A DNA stretch of 64,000 bases from Staphylococcus sp. IVB6240 (GCF_025558425.1 NZ_CP094718.1:1054001-1118000), one strand, 5' to 3'; shown: positions 9,990 to 22,815, counted from the first letter of the stretch. The notes: generated by a model from the sequence alone, not told the origin. Program-made: numbers and translations.

Positions 9990-10504
9990 GGAAAGCTATT
10001 CTATATGTCGTAGGTGCATTGTTATGTTTCTACGTTGATACGTTGCTCACTTTTATATCACCAATACAAATAGGGCAATTGAAGTTTATTATTGTTCCAC
10101 ATGTCGTTTTCCTTTTCCTTATTTTATTAACAGTCTATCGAAATACGAGTACCGCACTAATTTTAGGTATTTTATTAGGGATTATGCAGGATGTTTATTT
10201 CGGGCAAATCTATGGCTTATATTTATTCGGCTATCTTATTTCAATTTTAATTGCTGATAAGTTTCTAAAACCATTTTATAGAGATCATGCAATGGTTTAT
10301 TGTATGATACTTTTAGGATTAGTCTTTTTAGAATTGTTTGTAGCTACTGTCTATAGCATCCTTGGATTTATCTCATTCCAACTTGTACAAGTTTTCTTAT
10401 TAAGATTACTGCCTACGATCTTTTTAAATGCGATATTACTGATTTTCATTTATTTCTTCTTAGATAGAAAAACAAAAGTGAATACAAGTATTGACATCAA
10501 ATAA
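9986..10504 (+). CDS. mreD: Rod shape-determining protein MreD
   Basis: 172-residue integral membrane partner of MreC with five to six hydrophobic helices (GALLCFYVDTLLTF, IIVPHVVFLFLILLTVY, ALILGILLGIMQDVYFGQ and further). The GTG start overlaps the mreC stop by four bases, so expression is coupled. The 3' end carries the promoter of the rplU operon. No terminator is visible between mreD and rplU. Confidence 0.9.
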   Translation: MRKAILYVVGALLCFYVDTLLTFISPIQIGQLKFIIVPHVVFLFLILLTVYRNTSTALILGILLGIMQDVYFGQIYGLYLFGYLISILIADKFLKPFYRDHAMVYCMILLGLVFLELFVATVYSILGFISFQLVQVFLLRLLPTIFLNAILLIFIYFFLDRKTKVNTSIDIK

Positions 10505-10519
10505 TCAGAGTGATATGAT
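10491..10519 (+). promoter_or_regulatory. SigA promoter of rplU-prp-rpmA
   Basis: TTGACA, 17-bp spacer, TATGAT, overlapping the end of mreD. This near-consensus pair places the start site at about 10526, exactly at the 5' edge of the structured L21 leader. Confidence 0.8.
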
Positions 10520-10525
10520 GCAATA

Positions 10526-10610
10526 GTTGAGTAGTTTATAGCTACATACAACCGCTCAAATATAGGTTTAAGAACGTAATGTCACCTATATATGGCGTGA
10601 CTTAAAATTA
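10526..10610 (+). promoter_or_regulatory. Structured ribosomal protein L21 leader
   Basis: Leader RNA before rplU, at the position of the known Bacillota L21 leader. Three pairings are visible: TTGAG (10527) with CTCAA, TATAGGT with ACCTATA (perfect 7 bp), and alternatively GTCA with TGAC around the last one. The GTCA/TGAC helix overlaps the ACCTATA arm, so the two could be mutually exclusive, as expected of autoregulation by L21. The family name is inferred from position and architecture. Confidence 0.65.
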
Positions 10611-10623
10611 GGAGGTGCAAAGT

Positions 10624-10932
10624 ATGTTTGCTATTATCGAAACAGGTGGAAAACAAATCAAAGTTGAAGAAGGCCAAGAGATTTACGTTGAGAAGTTAGA
10701 CGTAAACGAAGGTGACACTTTCACTTTTGACAAAGTTCTTTTTGTAGGTGGAGATGCTGTTAAAGTTGGCGCGCCAACAGTTGAAAGTGCGACAGTTACA
10801 GCGACAGTTAACAAACAAGGTCGCGGTAAAAAAATTACAGTATTCACATACCGTCGTCGTAAAGACTCTAAACGTAAAAAAGGTCATCGTCAACCTTACA
10901 CAAAACTTACAATCGAAAAAATTAACGCTTAA
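10624..10932 (+). CDS. rplU: 50S ribosomal protein L21
   Basis: 102 residues, usual length. Starts [18 protein letters not shown], the typical bL21 N-terminus, and ends with the conserved [20 protein letters not shown] region. The ATG at 10624 follows TAGGAGGTG. First gene of the rplU-prp-rpmA operon. Confidence 0.97.
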   Translation: MFAIIETGGKQIKVEEGQEIYVEKLDVNEGDTFTFDKVLFVGGDAVKVGAPTVESATVTATVNKQGRGKKITVFTYRRRKDSKRKKGHRQPYTKLTIEKINA

Positions 10933-10935
10933 TAT

Positions 10936-11256
10936 ATGATTAATGTAGATATCACGTTAAACGATGCAGGTCAAATCACAGATTTAGTGATGGATGGTCA
11001 CGCTGACTTTGCAGAGCATGGACAAGATATTGTGTGTGCGGGTGCATCAGCTGTTGTCTTTGGTAGCGTTAATGCTATTATGGGCTTAACATCAGAAAGA
11101 CCTGATATTGATTATGCAGACGATGGTGGCTATTTTCATGTAAGAAGTGTTGATACAAGCAATGAACAAGCACAGCTTATTTTACAAGCGATGCTCGTAT
11201 CACTACAAACAATCGAAGACGAATATAGTGATTTTATTAAATTAAATCTAAAGTGA
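10936..11256 (+). CDS. prp: Ribosomal-processing cysteine protease Prp
   Basis: 106 residues. Prp removes the N-terminal extension of ribosomal protein L27, a step essential in staphylococci. The catalytic pair is in the family positions: His22 (DGHADF) and Cys34 (DIVCAGASAV). It lies three bases after rplU and has no recognisable Shine-Dalgarno of its own, so it is probably translated by coupling to rplU. Its substrate gene rpmA follows. Confidence 0.95.
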   Translation: MINVDITLNDAGQITDLVMDGHADFAEHGQDIVCAGASAVVFGSVNAIMGLTSERPDIDYADDGGYFHVRSVDTSNEQAQLILQAMLVSLQTIEDEYSDFIKLNLK

Positions 11257-11266
11257 GGTGTAACTC

Positions 11267-11551
11267 ATGCTTAAATTAAACTTACAATTTTTCGCATCTA
11301 AAAAAGGGGTAAGTTCTACAAAGAACGGACGTGACTCTGAATCAAAACGTCTTGGTGCTAAACGTGCTGACGGACAATTTGTTACAGGTGGTTCAATCTT
11401 ATTCCGCCAACGTGGAACAAAGATTTACCCAGGTGAAAACGTAGGTCGTGGTGGCGATGATACATTATTCGCTAAAATCGACGGCGTTGTTAAATTTGAA
11501 CGTAAAGGTCGCGACAAAAAACAAGTATCTGTATACGCAGTTGCTGAATAA
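11267..11551 (+). CDS. rpmA: 50S ribosomal protein L27 with cleavable N-terminus
   Basis: 94 residues. The N-terminus [14 protein letters not shown] is the Bacillota extension cut by Prp between Phe9 and Ala10, which exposes the tail that reaches the peptidyl-transferase centre. Core motifs [13 protein letters not shown] and [11 protein letters not shown] are present. Good GAGGTG ribosome binding site. Ends the operon before a terminator. Confidence 0.97.
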   Translation: MLKLNLQFFASKKGVSSTKNGRDSESKRLGAKRADGQFVTGGSILFRQRGTKIYPGENVGRGGDDTLFAKIDGVVKFERKGRDKKQVSVYAVAE

Positions 11552-11564
11552 TCTGTCGACATTT

Positions 11565-11598
11565 AACACCAGAAGGTAACTTCTGGTGTTTATTTATT
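11565..11598 (+). terminator. Terminator after rpmA
   Basis: Perfect 11-bp stem AACACCAGAAG / CTTCTGGTGTT with GTAA loop, followed by TATTTATT. The ~265 bases from here to obg hold no gene that I can support. Confidence 0.88.
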
Positions 11599-11863
11599 AG
11601 GTCGAGTTTTAATAGATTTTGTTTTTATATCAAGACAATTTAGCATAAAATAGAAGAAAAGTGTGTCATGCTTAAATAGAGGTTTAAACACTATGTTAAA
11701 TGAGAACATGCATGAAAGAAATATCTTTTTGTATCTCGAATACTGATATTCAGTATCTCAATGTATAAAATGATGATGTCTCATCCTTAAAGTATAAAGT
11801 GTCTTACATATATATTTATCATGACACATCACTCATTAAATAAAAGTAAAAGAGGTGAATGTG

Positions 11864-13153
11864 ATGTTTGTCGATCAAGTCAAAATATTTTTAAAAGCTG
11901 GTGACGGGGGTAATGGTATTACCGCATATCGTCGTGAAAAGTATGTCCCATTCGGTGGGCCTGCTGGAGGAGATGGCGGTCGTGGTGCGTCCGTTGTATT
12001 TGAAGTAGATGAAGGCTTAAGAACGTTGATGGATTTTAGGTACCAACGTCAGTTCAAAGCAAAAAAAGGTGAAAATGGACAGAGTAGTAATATGCATGGT
12101 AAAAATGCTGAAGATCTGATCCTAAAAGTGCCACCAGGTACCATTGTAAAAGACGTTGAAACAGAACAAACGTTGGCTGACTTAGTGGAACATGGACAAC
12201 GCGCAGTGATTGCAAAAGGTGGACGCGGCGGACGTGGGAATTCACGTTTTGCGACACCGAAAAACCCTGCACCAGACTTTAGTGAAAATGGTGAACCAGG
12301 TGAAGAATTAGAAGTCGTTCTTGAATTGAAACTTCTTGCAGATGTTGGACTTGTTGGCTTCCCAAGTGTTGGTAAGTCGACACTGTTATCAATTGTTTCC
12401 AAAGCTAAGCCAAAAATTGGGGCATATCACTTTACGACGATTCAACCAAATCTCGGTGTCGTTGTTACGCCAGACCAACGTAGTTTTGTACTCGCTGACT
12501 TACCGGGATTGATTGAAGGTGCTTCAGAAGGTGTTGGATTAGGTCATCAGTTCTTACGTCACGTTGAACGTACAAAAGTTATTGTCCATGTCATTGATAT
12601 GAGTGGTATGGAAGGTAGAGATCCATTTGAAGATTATCAAACAATTAACCGTGAATTAAAGGCTTACAAGCAACGTTTAGAAGAACGCCCACAAATTATC
12701 GTTGCCAATAAGATGGATATACCAGAAGCAGCTGAACAATTGGAACTTTTTAAAGAACAGTTAGGTACAGATACACCAATTATTCCAATTTCTTCATATA
12801 CAAGAGAAAATATCGATCAGTTATTGTATACCATTGCAAATACTTTAGAAGAAGTAAAAGATATTGACTTTAATGAAGAAGAAACAGCTGATGAGACAAA
12901 TCGTGTGTTATATAAACATACGCCATCTCAAGATAAATTTGTGATTACACGTGATGATGACGGTGCATATGTTGTGAGCGGTAACGCAATTGAGCGTATG
13001 TTCAAGATGACAGACTTTAACAGTGATCCGGCTGTGCGTCGATTTGCGCGTCAAATGCGTTCTATGGGCATTGATGATGCATTGCGTGAACGCGGTGCAG
13101 AAAATGGAGATATTGTCCGTATTCTTGGCGGAGAATTTGAATTTATAGAATAA
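11864..13153 (+). CDS. obgE: GTPase Obg (ribosome assembly / stress)
   Basis: Essential GTPase binding the 50S subunit and ppGpp. 429 residues. Glycine-rich Obg fold first ([35 protein letters not shown]), then the G domain (G1 [10 protein letters not shown]3 [11 protein letters not shown]4 NKMD), then the C-terminal Obg domain with the staphylococcal end [15 protein letters not shown] ([10 protein letters not shown]). The ATG at 11864 is chosen for its spacing to AGAGGTG; an in-frame GTG just before is less likely. Confidence 0.97.
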   Translation: MFVDQVKIFLKAGDGGNGITAYRREKYVPFGGPAGGDGGRGASVVFEVDEGLRTLMDFRYQRQFKAKKGENGQSSNMHGKNAEDLILKVPPGTIVKDVETEQTLADLVEHGQRAVIAKGGRGGRGNSRFATPKNPAPDFSENGEPGEELEVVLELKLLADVGLVGFPSVGKSTLLSIVSKAKPKIGAYHFTTIQPNLGVVVTPDQRSFVLADLPGLIEGASEGVGLGHQFLRHVERTKVIVHVIDMSGMEGRDPFEDYQTINRELKAYKQRLEERPQIIVANKMDIPEAAEQLELFKEQLGTDTPIIPISSYTRENIDQLLYTIANTLEEVKDIDFNEEETADETNRVLYKHTPSQDKFVITRDDDGAYVVSGNAIERMFKMTDFNSDPAVRRFARQMRSMGIDDALRERGAENGDIVRILGGEFEFIE

Positions 13154-13177
13154 CAATCGGATAAGGGGAACAGTCCA

Positions 13178-13621
13178 ATGAAATCTAAATTTTATTTAAT
13201 TCGAGAAGATGTATTACCATTAGTGGTTGAAAAAGTCTTGAAAGTAAAGGCATCTCTTAAGGAGAATCCTACGATGACAATACAAGAAGCTGTGGATCTT
13301 CATGATTGTTCACGTAGTGCTTTTTATAAATATAGAGATACGATTTTCCCTTTAGAAGATATGAAACAAGATTTAGAAGCATTTACGATTATCTTATTTG
13401 TGAATGATAAGGTAGGCATTTTAGCGAATGTATTGGAAAAATTATCCGCTTTACATTTATCTGTGCTCACGATTCATCAAAGTGTGCCGATTGATCATAA
13501 AGCATCGATTACTTTATCACTGAATGCAAGTAAGGCGACGTTAAATGCTTATGAAATCATCAATGAATTACGTCAAATGGACTATGTCTATAACGTAGAT
13601 ATTATTGGAATGAATGCGTAA
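13178..13621 (+). CDS. pheB: ACT-domain protein PheB (UPF0735)
   Basis: 147 residues. An N-terminal helical DNA-binding-like segment (TIQEAVDLHDCSRSAFYKYRDTIFP) precedes an ACT domain (AFTIILFVNDKVGILANVLEKL) of the kind that binds amino acids. PheB-type proteins are named after an old linkage to phenylalanine biosynthesis and act as putative regulators. It lies 24 bases after obg with an AAGGGG ribosome binding site, the usual Bacillus and staphylococcal arrangement. Confidence 0.88.
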   Translation: MKSKFYLIREDVLPLVVEKVLKVKASLKENPTMTIQEAVDLHDCSRSAFYKYRDTIFPLEDMKQDLEAFTIILFVNDKVGILANVLEKLSALHLSVLTIHQSVPIDHKASITLSLNASKATLNAYEIINELRQMDYVYNVDIIGMNA

Positions 13622-13634
13622 GGAGTAGAGTAAA

Positions 13635-14234
13635 ATGTATGCATATATTCGAGGAAAAGTGACTGAACTACAACCTTCACATATTATTGTAGAAACTTCA
13701 TCTGGTATTGGATATGAGATACTCACACCTAACTCTTATCGATTCCAAAGTCAATTACAGCAAGAAGCGATCGTCTATACTTCACTGATTGTGAGAGAAG
13801 ATGCCCAATTGTTATATGGCTTTAGCAATCAAGAAGAAAAGACGATGTTTTTAAGTTTAATTAAAGTGACAGGTATTGGTCCGAAATCAGCACTCGCGAT
13901 TTTAGCAGCCAGCTCACCAGCACAAGTGAAACGTGCGATTGAACAAGAGGATGATGCGTATTTAACGCAATTTCCTGGTATTGGTAAAAAGACAGCGCGT
14001 CAAATCATATTAGATCTTAAAGGCAAAGTTGCCATAGATACACCTGTTGACAGTGGTTTGTTTGCTGTCGAATCAAGCAACGATGAACACATTTACAAAG
14101 ATGCAATATTAGCATTAGATGCACTTGGCTATTCAAAACGTGAGCTACAAAAAGTAGAAAAGGCCATGCGCAAAGAAACATTTGAAACTGTTGATGAAGC
14201 TGTTAAGTTCGGATTAAAACAATTGATTGGTTAG
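13635..14234 (+). CDS. ruvA: Holliday junction helicase subunit RuvA
   Basis: 199-residue junction-binding subunit. N-terminal OB fold ([14 protein letters not shown]), tandem helix-hairpin-helix motifs ([16 protein letters not shown] and [22 protein letters not shown]) and a C-terminal domain that contacts RuvB ([16 protein letters not shown]). AAGGAG precedes the ATG. Ten bases separate it from ruvB. Confidence 0.96.
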   Translation: MYAYIRGKVTELQPSHIIVETSSGIGYEILTPNSYRFQSQLQQEAIVYTSLIVREDAQLLYGFSNQEEKTMFLSLIKVTGIGPKSALAILAASSPAQVKRAIEQEDDAYLTQFPGIGKKTARQIILDLKGKVAIDTPVDSGLFAVESSNDEHIYKDAILALDALGYSKRELQKVEKAMRKETFETVDEAVKFGLKQLIG

Positions 14235-14244
14235 GAGGGGTGTT

Positions 14245-15243
14245 ATGGAACAAGACCGTATGATGGATGGACATGAAAACACATTTGATGATGATATCGA
14301 ATTATCGCTACGACCTGAATATTTACGACAATATATTGGGCAATCAGCGATTAAATCGAACTTAGAGGTGTTTATTCAAGCAGCAAAGTTACGTGAAGAG
14401 CCATTGGATCATGTACTATTGTTTGGCCCTCCTGGACTTGGTAAAACCACACTCTCTCACATCATTGCAAATGAAATGGGTGTCAATATGCGCACTGTAT
14501 CCGGGCCGTCGATTGAACGACCAGGAGATTTGGCAGCAATACTAACGAACTTACAGCCAGGGGATGTGTTGTTTATTGATGAAATACATCGCTTGAGTAG
14601 TGTTGTAGAAGAAGTATTGTATCCAGCGATGGAAGACTTTTTCTTAGATATTGTTGTCGGTAAAGGTGAAGAGGCACGCAGTATCCGAATTGATCTGCCA
14701 CCATTTACACTAGTAGGTGCCACAACACGTGCTGGTAGTTTAACGGGGCCTTTACGCGATCGCTTTGGTGTCCATTTGCGCTTAGAATATTATAATGAAG
14801 TGGATCTTCAACATATTATTATGCGAACGGCAGACGTTTTAGGGACAGCGATTGATAAAGAAAGTGCACGTGAGATTGCAAAGCGTAGTCGAGGGACACC
14901 GAGAATTGCGAATCGTCTCTTGAAACGTATTCGAGATTTCCAACAAGTTAATGAAGACGATATGATTTATATTGAGACAACGAAACATGCACTACAGCTA
15001 CTGCAGGTGGACGATCAAGGTCTTGATTATATCGATCATAAAATGATGGCGTATATCATCGAGCAATACAATGGTGGCCCTGTTGGTTTAGATACGATCG
15101 CAGTTTCGATTGGCGAAGAACGTGTCACTATAGAGGATGTTTATGAGCCATTTCTGATTCAAAAAGGTTTTCTTGAGCGCACACCACGCGGACGAAAAGC
15201 GACACCATTTGCTTATGAACATTTCAATTATTCACAAAAGTAA
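14245..15243 (+). CDS. ruvB: Holliday junction branch-migration ATPase RuvB
   Basis: 332-residue AAA+ motor. Walker [10 protein letters not shown], Walker [10 protein letters not shown], sensor [18 protein letters not shown], and C-terminal winged helix ([20 protein letters not shown]) are all present. The ATG at 14245 follows TAGGAGGGG; in-frame upstream TTG would overlap ruvA and lacks a site. Coexpressed with ruvA and queA. Confidence 0.97.
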   Translation: MEQDRMMDGHENTFDDDIELSLRPEYLRQYIGQSAIKSNLEVFIQAAKLREEPLDHVLLFGPPGLGKTTLSHIIANEMGVNMRTVSGPSIERPGDLAAILTNLQPGDVLFIDEIHRLSSVVEEVLYPAMEDFFLDIVVGKGEEARSIRIDLPPFTLVGATTRAGSLTGPLRDRFGVHLRLEYYNEVDLQHIIMRTADVLGTAIDKESAREIAKRSRGTPRIANRLLKRIRDFQQVNEDDMIYIETTKHALQLLQVDDQGLDYIDHKMMAYIIEQYNGGPVGLDTIAVSIGEERVTIEDVYEPFLIQKGFLERTPRGRKATPFAYEHFNYSQK

Positions 15244-15255
15244 GGAGTTTGTACG

Positions 15256-17438
<2,183 letters not shown>

Positions 17439-17453
17439 ATAGGAGTTTGATTT

Positions 17454-17717
17454 ATGTCATCGATTATTAGTTTATTACCACTTATATTGCTGTTCGTTGT
17501 CATGTGGTTCTTCATGATTCGTCCTCAGCAAAAACGTGCAAAAGAGCATCGTGAAATGGTGGAACAATTACAATCAGGTCAACGCGTCACAACAATTGGC
17601 GGTATCAAAGGAACTGTACGTGCAGTAGATGAAACAACAGCTGTTATTACTGTAAATGGCAAAGGTACAGAACTTACTTTTGAAAAACAAGCGATTAAAC
17701 AAGTTGACCCATCATAA
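17454..17717 (+). CDS. yajC: Preprotein translocase accessory subunit YajC
   Basis: 87-residue single-pass membrane protein: a hydrophobic helix at residues ~5-22 (LLPLILLFVVMWFFMI) followed by RPQQKRAKEH, the family signature, then a small cytoplasmic domain. Associates with SecDF. TAGGAG ribosome binding site. secDF is the next gene but is separated by a terminator and its own leader. Confidence 0.94.
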   Translation: MSSIISLLPLILLFVVMWFFMIRPQQKRAKEHREMVEQLQSGQRVTTIGGIKGTVRAVDETTAVITVNGKGTELTFEKQAIKQVDPS

Positions 17718-17732
17718 AAAGTAGAATTAGAC

Positions 17733-17775
17733 ACAGCTGGGGCAATGTATTTTGCTCCAGCTTGTATCATTTTTA
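17733..17775 (+). terminator. Terminator after yajC
   Basis: AGCTGGGGCAA pairs with TTGCTCCAGCT (one G-U), followed by TTGTATCATTTTT. Ends the ruv-que-tgt-yajC unit. Confidence 0.78.
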
Positions 17776-17802
17776 ACACTATATAAGAAGTTTGATAAAA
17801 TT

Positions 17803-17831
17803 TTTACGAAATCGGCCTAATTTGATATGAT
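17803..17831 (+). promoter_or_regulatory. Candidate promoter of secDF
   Basis: TTTACG, 17-bp spacer, TATGAT. It would start RNA near 17838, just before a folded leader (17865-17962), and gives secDF its own transcript after the yajC terminator. Confidence 0.5.
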
Positions 17832-17864
17832 AGTAAAGATTGATAGTTAGACTTGATAAGAGAG

Positions 17865-17962
17865 TGGGATATTAACTTTTAGTCATCTGAAAATGATGCG
17901 CTTTTTGCTAAAAGGAAATTGATTATTGATTTTTTCATATATCAATAATGATGATGATCCCA
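17865..17962 (+). promoter_or_regulatory. Three-way-junction RNA leader before secDF
   Basis: Three nested pairings are visible: outer TGGGAT (17865) with ATCCCA (17957); hairpin CTTTTAG (17876) with CTAAAAG (17908); hairpin TTATTGAT (17923) with ATCAATAA (17941). Together they form a closed three-way junction inside the predicted secDF 5' leader, 60 bases before the start codon. It resembles neither a T-box nor an obvious known riboswitch. It could be a repeat remnant (see other GGGA-ended elements) or a regulatory leader. Confidence 0.5.
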
Positions 17963-18022
17963 AGATACTTAGAATATGACATAAAGTGTTAACTATGAAA
18001 CAAAATAAAAAGAGGTGTTTAT

Positions 18023-20302
18023 GTGAAGAAAGCAAGTAGGTTGGTTGCATTTTTTGCTGTAGTTGCATTGCTCTTTGGGTTAATGGCAACGACATACAAA
18101 AGTGTAATCAAAGACGTTAACCTGGGACTTGACCTACAAGGTGGTTTCGAGGTGCTTTATCAAGTTAACCCATTGCAAAAAGGGGATAAAATTGATAGTA
18201 CCGCTGTCGAATCGACTGCCAAGACATTGGAACGACGTGTCAATGTATTAGGTGTCTCAGAACCAAAAATTCAAGTGGAGGATAAAAACCGTATACGTGT
18301 CCAATTGGCCGGTGTTAAAGACCAATCACAAGCGCGTAAAATTTTATCTTCTCAGGCAAACTTAACCATTCGTGATGCAGACGATAAAGTCTTGTTAACA
18401 GGTAAAGACTTAGTACAAGGTTCTGCAAAACAAGAATTTAAACAAAACACGAATGCACCAGCTGTTACTTTTAAATTAAAAGACAGTAAAAAGTTTGCAC
18501 GTGTCACACAAGAAATCTCTGAAAAAGATGAGAATGTCATGGTCGTATGGCTAGACTTCCAAAAAGGAGATAGCTACCAAGACGAAAAAACAAAAGAGGA
18601 TCCTAAATACATCTCTGCAGCATCTGTAGAACAAGCGATTAACTCTGAAAGTGTTGAAATTTCAGGTGGTTTTGAAGGAGAAGATGGTATTGCTGAGGCA
18701 AAACAAATTGCTGACCTTCTAAACTCAGGGTCATTACCAGTTGACTTGAAAGAAATTTATTCAACATCTGTAGGGGCTCAATTTGGTCAAGATGCTTTAG
18801 ATAAAACGATCTTTGCCTCTGTATTAGGTATCGGCATTATCTTTGCCTTTATGTTATTGTTCTACCACATTCCGGGCGCGATCGCCGTAATTACATTAAC
18901 AACTTACATCTATTTAACAATGGTTGCCTTTAACTTTATCGGTGGTGTGCTGACATTACCTGGTTTAGCAGCCCTCGTATTAGGTGTTGGGATGGCCGTG
19001 GATGCGAACATCATTATGTATGAACGTATTAAGGATGAAATTCGTATTGGTCGTACCTTGAAACAAGCGTATAAACGTGCGAATAAAAGTTCATTTATTA
19101 CCATTTTGGATGCCAACTTAACAACCGTATTGGCAGCAACAGTTTTATTCTTCTTTGGTGAAAGTTCTGTAAAAGGATTCGCGACAATGTTATTATTAGC
19201 AATCCTAATGAGTTTCGTGACAGCCGTATTCTTAACACGACTATTATTATCGTTACTCGTACACTCAAACTACTTCAAGAAGAAAATGTGGTTATTTGGT
19301 GTTAAGAAGAAAGACATTCATGACATTAACGAAGGTTATGATGTACCAGATTTACACACACCTTATGACAAAATTGACTTTATGAAGTTAGCCAAACCTT
19401 TATTTGCATTCAGTGGTATCATCATTCTTGCAGGTATTATCATTATCTCAATATTTAAATTGAACTTGGGGATTGATTTTACATCAGGTACACGTGTAGA
19501 CTTCCAATCTGATCAAGCGTTGAAACAGACACAAATTGAGAAAAAAATGGAAGATATTGGTTTAAAACCGAACCAAATGTCAATTGGTGGTAATAAAGAT
19601 CAAAATGCCTCAATGCAATATAAACGTGATCTGACAAAAGAAGAAGTATTGAAGTTGAAAGACACGATTAGTGAATCATACAATGCGGATCCGTCGGTGA
19701 ACACGGTATCACCAACGATTGGACAAGAATTAGCGAAGAATGCAATGTTAGCTGTTCTTCTTGCATCAATCGGTATGATTATCTATATCACACTGCGTTT
19801 CGAATGGCGCATGGGTATTTCATCTATTATTTCGTTATTACATGATGCTTTTATGATTATCGCTGTATTTAGTTTATTACGCTTAGAGGTAGATATTACA
19901 TTTATTGCAGCGGTATTAACGATTATCGGTTACTCTATTAACGATACGATCGTTACGTTTGACCGTGTACGTGAGATGTTAGCAAATGTAAAAGTGATTA
20001 CGAAAGAAGAACAAATCGACTACATTGTGAATAGTTCTATCCGACAAACTTTAACGCGATCTATTAACACTGTATTAACAGTTGTCGTTGTTGTTGTGGC
20101 ACTATTAATCTTTGGTGCTTCAAGTATCTTTAACTTCTCGCTTGCATTATTAATCGGTTTAGTTTCTGGTGTGTATTCATCTATCTTTACAGCTGTTCCA
20201 CTTTGGGGCATTCTGAAGAAACGTGAATTACGCAAATCAGAGAATGATAAATTGGTTGTGTACAAACGTAAACGTACGAATGAAGAAAAGGTATTAGTTT
20301 AA
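18023..20302 (+). CDS. secDF: Protein translocase subunit SecDF (fused)
   Basis: 759-residue fusion of SecD and SecF, the usual form in staphylococci; uses the proton gradient to drive late steps of Sec export. Twelve membrane helices in two sets of six, each with an extracytoplasmic domain. SecD blocks: LGLDLQGGFEVLYQV, GLAALVLGVGMAVDANIIMYERIKDE; SecF blocks: LNLGIDFTSGTRVDF, TIIGYSINDTIVTFDRVRE. GTG start behind AAAGAGGTG. Confidence 0.97.
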   Translation: MKKASRLVAFFAVVALLFGLMATTYKSVIKDVNLGLDLQGGFEVLYQVNPLQKGDKIDSTAVESTAKTLERRVNVLGVSEPKIQVEDKNRIRVQLAGVKDQSQARKILSSQANLTIRDADDKVLLTGKDLVQGSAKQEFKQNTNAPAVTFKLKDSKKFARVTQEISEKDENVMVVWLDFQKGDSYQDEKTKEDPKYISAASVEQAINSESVEISGGFEGEDGIAEAKQIADLLNSGSLPVDLKEIYSTSVGAQFGQDALDKTIFASVLGIGIIFAFMLLFYHIPGAIAVITLTTYIYLTMVAFNFIGGVLTLPGLAALVLGVGMAVDANIIMYERIKDEIRIGRTLKQAYKRANKSSFITILDANLTTVLAATVLFFFGESSVKGFATMLLLAILMSFVTAVFLTRLLLSLLVHSNYFKKKMWLFGVKKKDIHDINEGYDVPDLHTPYDKIDFMKLAKPLFAFSGIIILAGIIIISIFKLNLGIDFTSGTRVDFQSDQALKQTQIEKKMEDIGLKPNQMSIGGNKDQNASMQYKRDLTKEEVLKLKDTISESYNADPSVNTVSPTIGQELAKNAMLAVLLASIGMIIYITLRFEWRMGISSIISLLHDAFMIIAVFSLLRLEVDITFIAAVLTIIGYSINDTIVTFDRVREMLANVKVITKEEQIDYIVNSSIRQTLTRSINTVLTVVVVVVALLIFGASSIFNFSLALLIGLVSGVYSSIFTAVPLWGILKKRELRKSENDKLVVYKRKRTNEEKVLV

Positions 20303-20413
20303 TCATCATATGAGACGTAGTATTGAATAAATGTCGAAATAAAAATTGAATAGTAGTATGTGATTGGAATAAAAATAATGATTTAATTTCTGTCACTGCT
20401 GTTCACATTATCG

Positions 20414-20467
20414 GGGTGGGACGACAAAGCTTATATAATAAATAGGCTTTCAGTCCCACTCTCTTTT
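20414..20467 (+). terminator. Terminator hairpin after secDF (GTGGGAC-type)
   Basis: GGGGTGGGAC ... AAGC pairs with GGCTT ... GTCCCACTC, then CTTTTTAT. It ends secDF transcription. Its GTGGGAC/GTCCCAC ends are shared by other intergenic hairpins in this window. Confidence 0.75.
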
Positions 20468-20519
20468 TATTTGTGCTATTTTCAGATATAATACGGTGTG
20501 TGAAAAGAGGTATGTAATC

Positions 20520-22805
20520 ATGATAAAATCGAAATTTCAATGGTGTCATAATGAACAACATCAAGAAATAGATCGGACATTGATTCAAAAATTTAATATC
20601 ACGCCTATCATGCAACAGATTCTAGAAGGAAAGGGTATCGTCACAGAATCAGAACTGGCGGCATTACTAGAAGACAAGATGGTGATTCACGATGCACTTC
20701 AACTGAGCGATATGCAACGTGCGGTTGATCGTATTCGTCAAGCAATCGCTAATGAAGAGGCGATACTTGTATATGGTGACTACGATGCAGATGGTGTGAC
20801 GTCCACGACGATTATGGTGGATACACTTCGTAAACTAGGTGCAATGGTTGGCTGGTACATTCCGAATCGCTTTACAGAAGGATATGGGCCGAGTGAAGCG
20901 GCCTTTCAAAATGCTGTAGATGAAGGTGTTTCTTTAATTATTACTGTTGACAATGGAATTCAAGGTCATCATGAAATTGAATTGGTACAACAACAAGGTG
21001 TGGATGTGATTGTGACAGATCACCATGAAATCGGACCAACCATGCCAAATGCATATGCGATTGTTCATCCTATGCACCCCGAGGCGGACTATCCTTGTTC
21101 CTACTTATGTGGTGCAGGTGTCGCGTTAAAGGTCGCATCAGCACTTCTCAGTGATACACTACCAGATGCTTATTGGGGACTTGCAGCTATTGGAACAGTG
21201 GCAGACCTAGTGTCACTTACTGATGAAAACAGAACGATTGTTAAAAAAGGATTAAAAGTATTAAATGAATCGACACCATCATCTATCAAGGCCTTATTAG
21301 AGCAGACTAAATATGATGACACGATTACAGAAGAAACGATTGGTTTTTTAATTGGACCACGATTAAATGCTGTAGGCCGATTGGATGATGCAAGTTTAGC
21401 AGCAGAATTATTAATGGCAGATGAATATGAGGAAGCATTATTTTTAGCGGAACAGGTGGAACACTTTAACCAAGAGCGTAAAGAAATTGTGAATACAATT
21501 GCAGAAGAAGCACTGCAAATGGCTGAATCCTATGTTAAGCGTGGTGATCGTTTCCTTGTCCTTGCACAATCAGGTTGGCATGAAGGGGTGCTCGGTATTG
21601 TTGCGTCACGTATTGTAGAAACGCATCACTTACCAACAATGGTACTCAATATTGATGAAGCACAAGGACACACAAAAGGTTCAGCCAGAAGTATTGAACA
21701 AGTGTCCATGTTTGATGCATTAAGCATGCAAGGTGAATATATTACCAAATTTGGTGGCCATCATATGGCTGCAGGTCTAACTATGCAAATCGAACATGTT
21801 GATACGTTGCGTGAAGCACTTGATCATTGGATGAAACAAAACTTTGAAGAAGGATCCTTACAACCGACGAAACAGGTCGATGCTGTATTAAAAATTGAAG
21901 ATGTGACTGTTGACAATATTCAAGCCATTCACCGTTTAAGGCCATTTGGTATGAGCTTCCAAAAACCAGTAGTACAATTATCAGGCCTGCAAATACAACA
22001 ACCTAAAGCGATAGGACAACAACAAAACCATCTAAAAGTCACGTTCAAAGACACAACGTTGCAGGCACTTTTTTGGAGTCATGGACAGCTTGCATCTGAA
22101 TTAATGGAAGGCCAATCGGTCGATATGATTGGTGAATTACAAATCAATGAGTGGAATGGCAATCGCTCTGCACAATTTATATTAGCGGATATAGGAAGTA
22201 ATGAACGTCAAATATTAGACTATCGGAGTAAAAATAAAAAGTTACCGGACTTTGACAATCAATCAGATGTTTGTCAGTTAATTCATCCAAATAGAGACAA
22301 AGAAACGGAACATCAATTTTATTATGGAGAAATCATTCCAGAACAATATGAGAAGTGTGTATTTAGAGATTTACCTTTAACGATGGAAGATATAGAAACA
22401 TCTGTAGAACAATTAAAGGTTTCTCAAATCTATCTCGTATTTGAACATGCGAAGTCAATCTATTTTGAAGGCATTCCTCAGTTATCAGTGTTCAAACAAT
22501 GTTATAAAGCCCTGTTGCAAAAAGGCCATATCAACCTTGCGAAAGATGGGATGGCATTGTGTCAGTTTTTAAACATTAAACCGGATATTTTAAAATTTAT
22601 CCTGAAAGTTTTTCTGGACTTAGGTCTCATTACACAAAAAGATGGTATAATTGAAGCTGTGCAACAAACAGATAAACGACCGATTGAATCAAGTCGTGTT
22701 TATCAAGCACGATTACAACGTTTAGAAGTTGAAAAACAATTATTATATGATGAATTTAGTGCGATTAAAACATGGATAGAAACAACACTGACACGCACGC
22801 ATTAG
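20520..22805 (+). CDS. recJ: Single-stranded-DNA-specific exonuclease RecJ
   Basis: 761-residue 5'-3' exonuclease of the DHH family, acting in recombination and repair. Metal motifs: [25 protein letters not shown], and the DHHA1 motif [12 protein letters not shown] fold and a Bacillota C-terminal extension follow. ATG at 20520 is chosen by spacing to AAAAGAGG. apt follows after 10 bases. Confidence 0.95.
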   Translation: MIKSKFQWCHNEQHQEIDRTLIQKFNITPIMQQILEGKGIVTESELAALLEDKMVIHDALQLSDMQRAVDRIRQAIANEEAILVYGDYDADGVTSTTIMVDTLRKLGAMVGWYIPNRFTEGYGPSEAAFQNAVDEGVSLIITVDNGIQGHHEIELVQQQGVDVIVTDHHEIGPTMPNAYAIVHPMHPEADYPCSYLCGAGVALKVASALLSDTLPDAYWGLAAIGTVADLVSLTDENRTIVKKGLKVLNESTPSSIKALLEQTKYDDTITEETIGFLIGPRLNAVGRLDDASLAAELLMADEYEEALFLAEQVEHFNQERKEIVNTIAEEALQMAESYVKRGDRFLVLAQSGWHEGVLGIVASRIVETHHLPTMVLNIDEAQGHTKGSARSIEQVSMFDALSMQGEYITKFGGHHMAAGLTMQIEHVDTLREALDHWMKQNFEEGSLQPTKQVDAVLKIEDVTVDNIQAIHRLRPFGMSFQKPVVQLSGLQIQQPKAIGQQQNHLKVTFKDTTLQALFWSHGQLASELMEGQSVDMIGELQINEWNGNRSAQFILADIGSNERQILDYRSKNKKLPDFDNQSDVCQLIHPNRDKETEHQFYYGEIIPEQYEKCVFRDLPLTMEDIETSVEQLKVSQIYLVFEHAKSIYFEGIPQLSVFKQCYKALLQKGHINLAKDGMALCQFLNIKPDILKFILKVFLDLGLITQKDGIIEAVQQTDKRPIESSRVYQARLQRLEVEKQLLYDEFSAIKTWIETTLTRTH

Positions 22806-22815
22806 GAGGATATCG

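Noticed and set aside
12049..12402. 117-residue antisense reading frame within obg
   Set aside because: Shadow of the conserved glycine-rich obg coding frame; no ribosome binding site or protein-like features.
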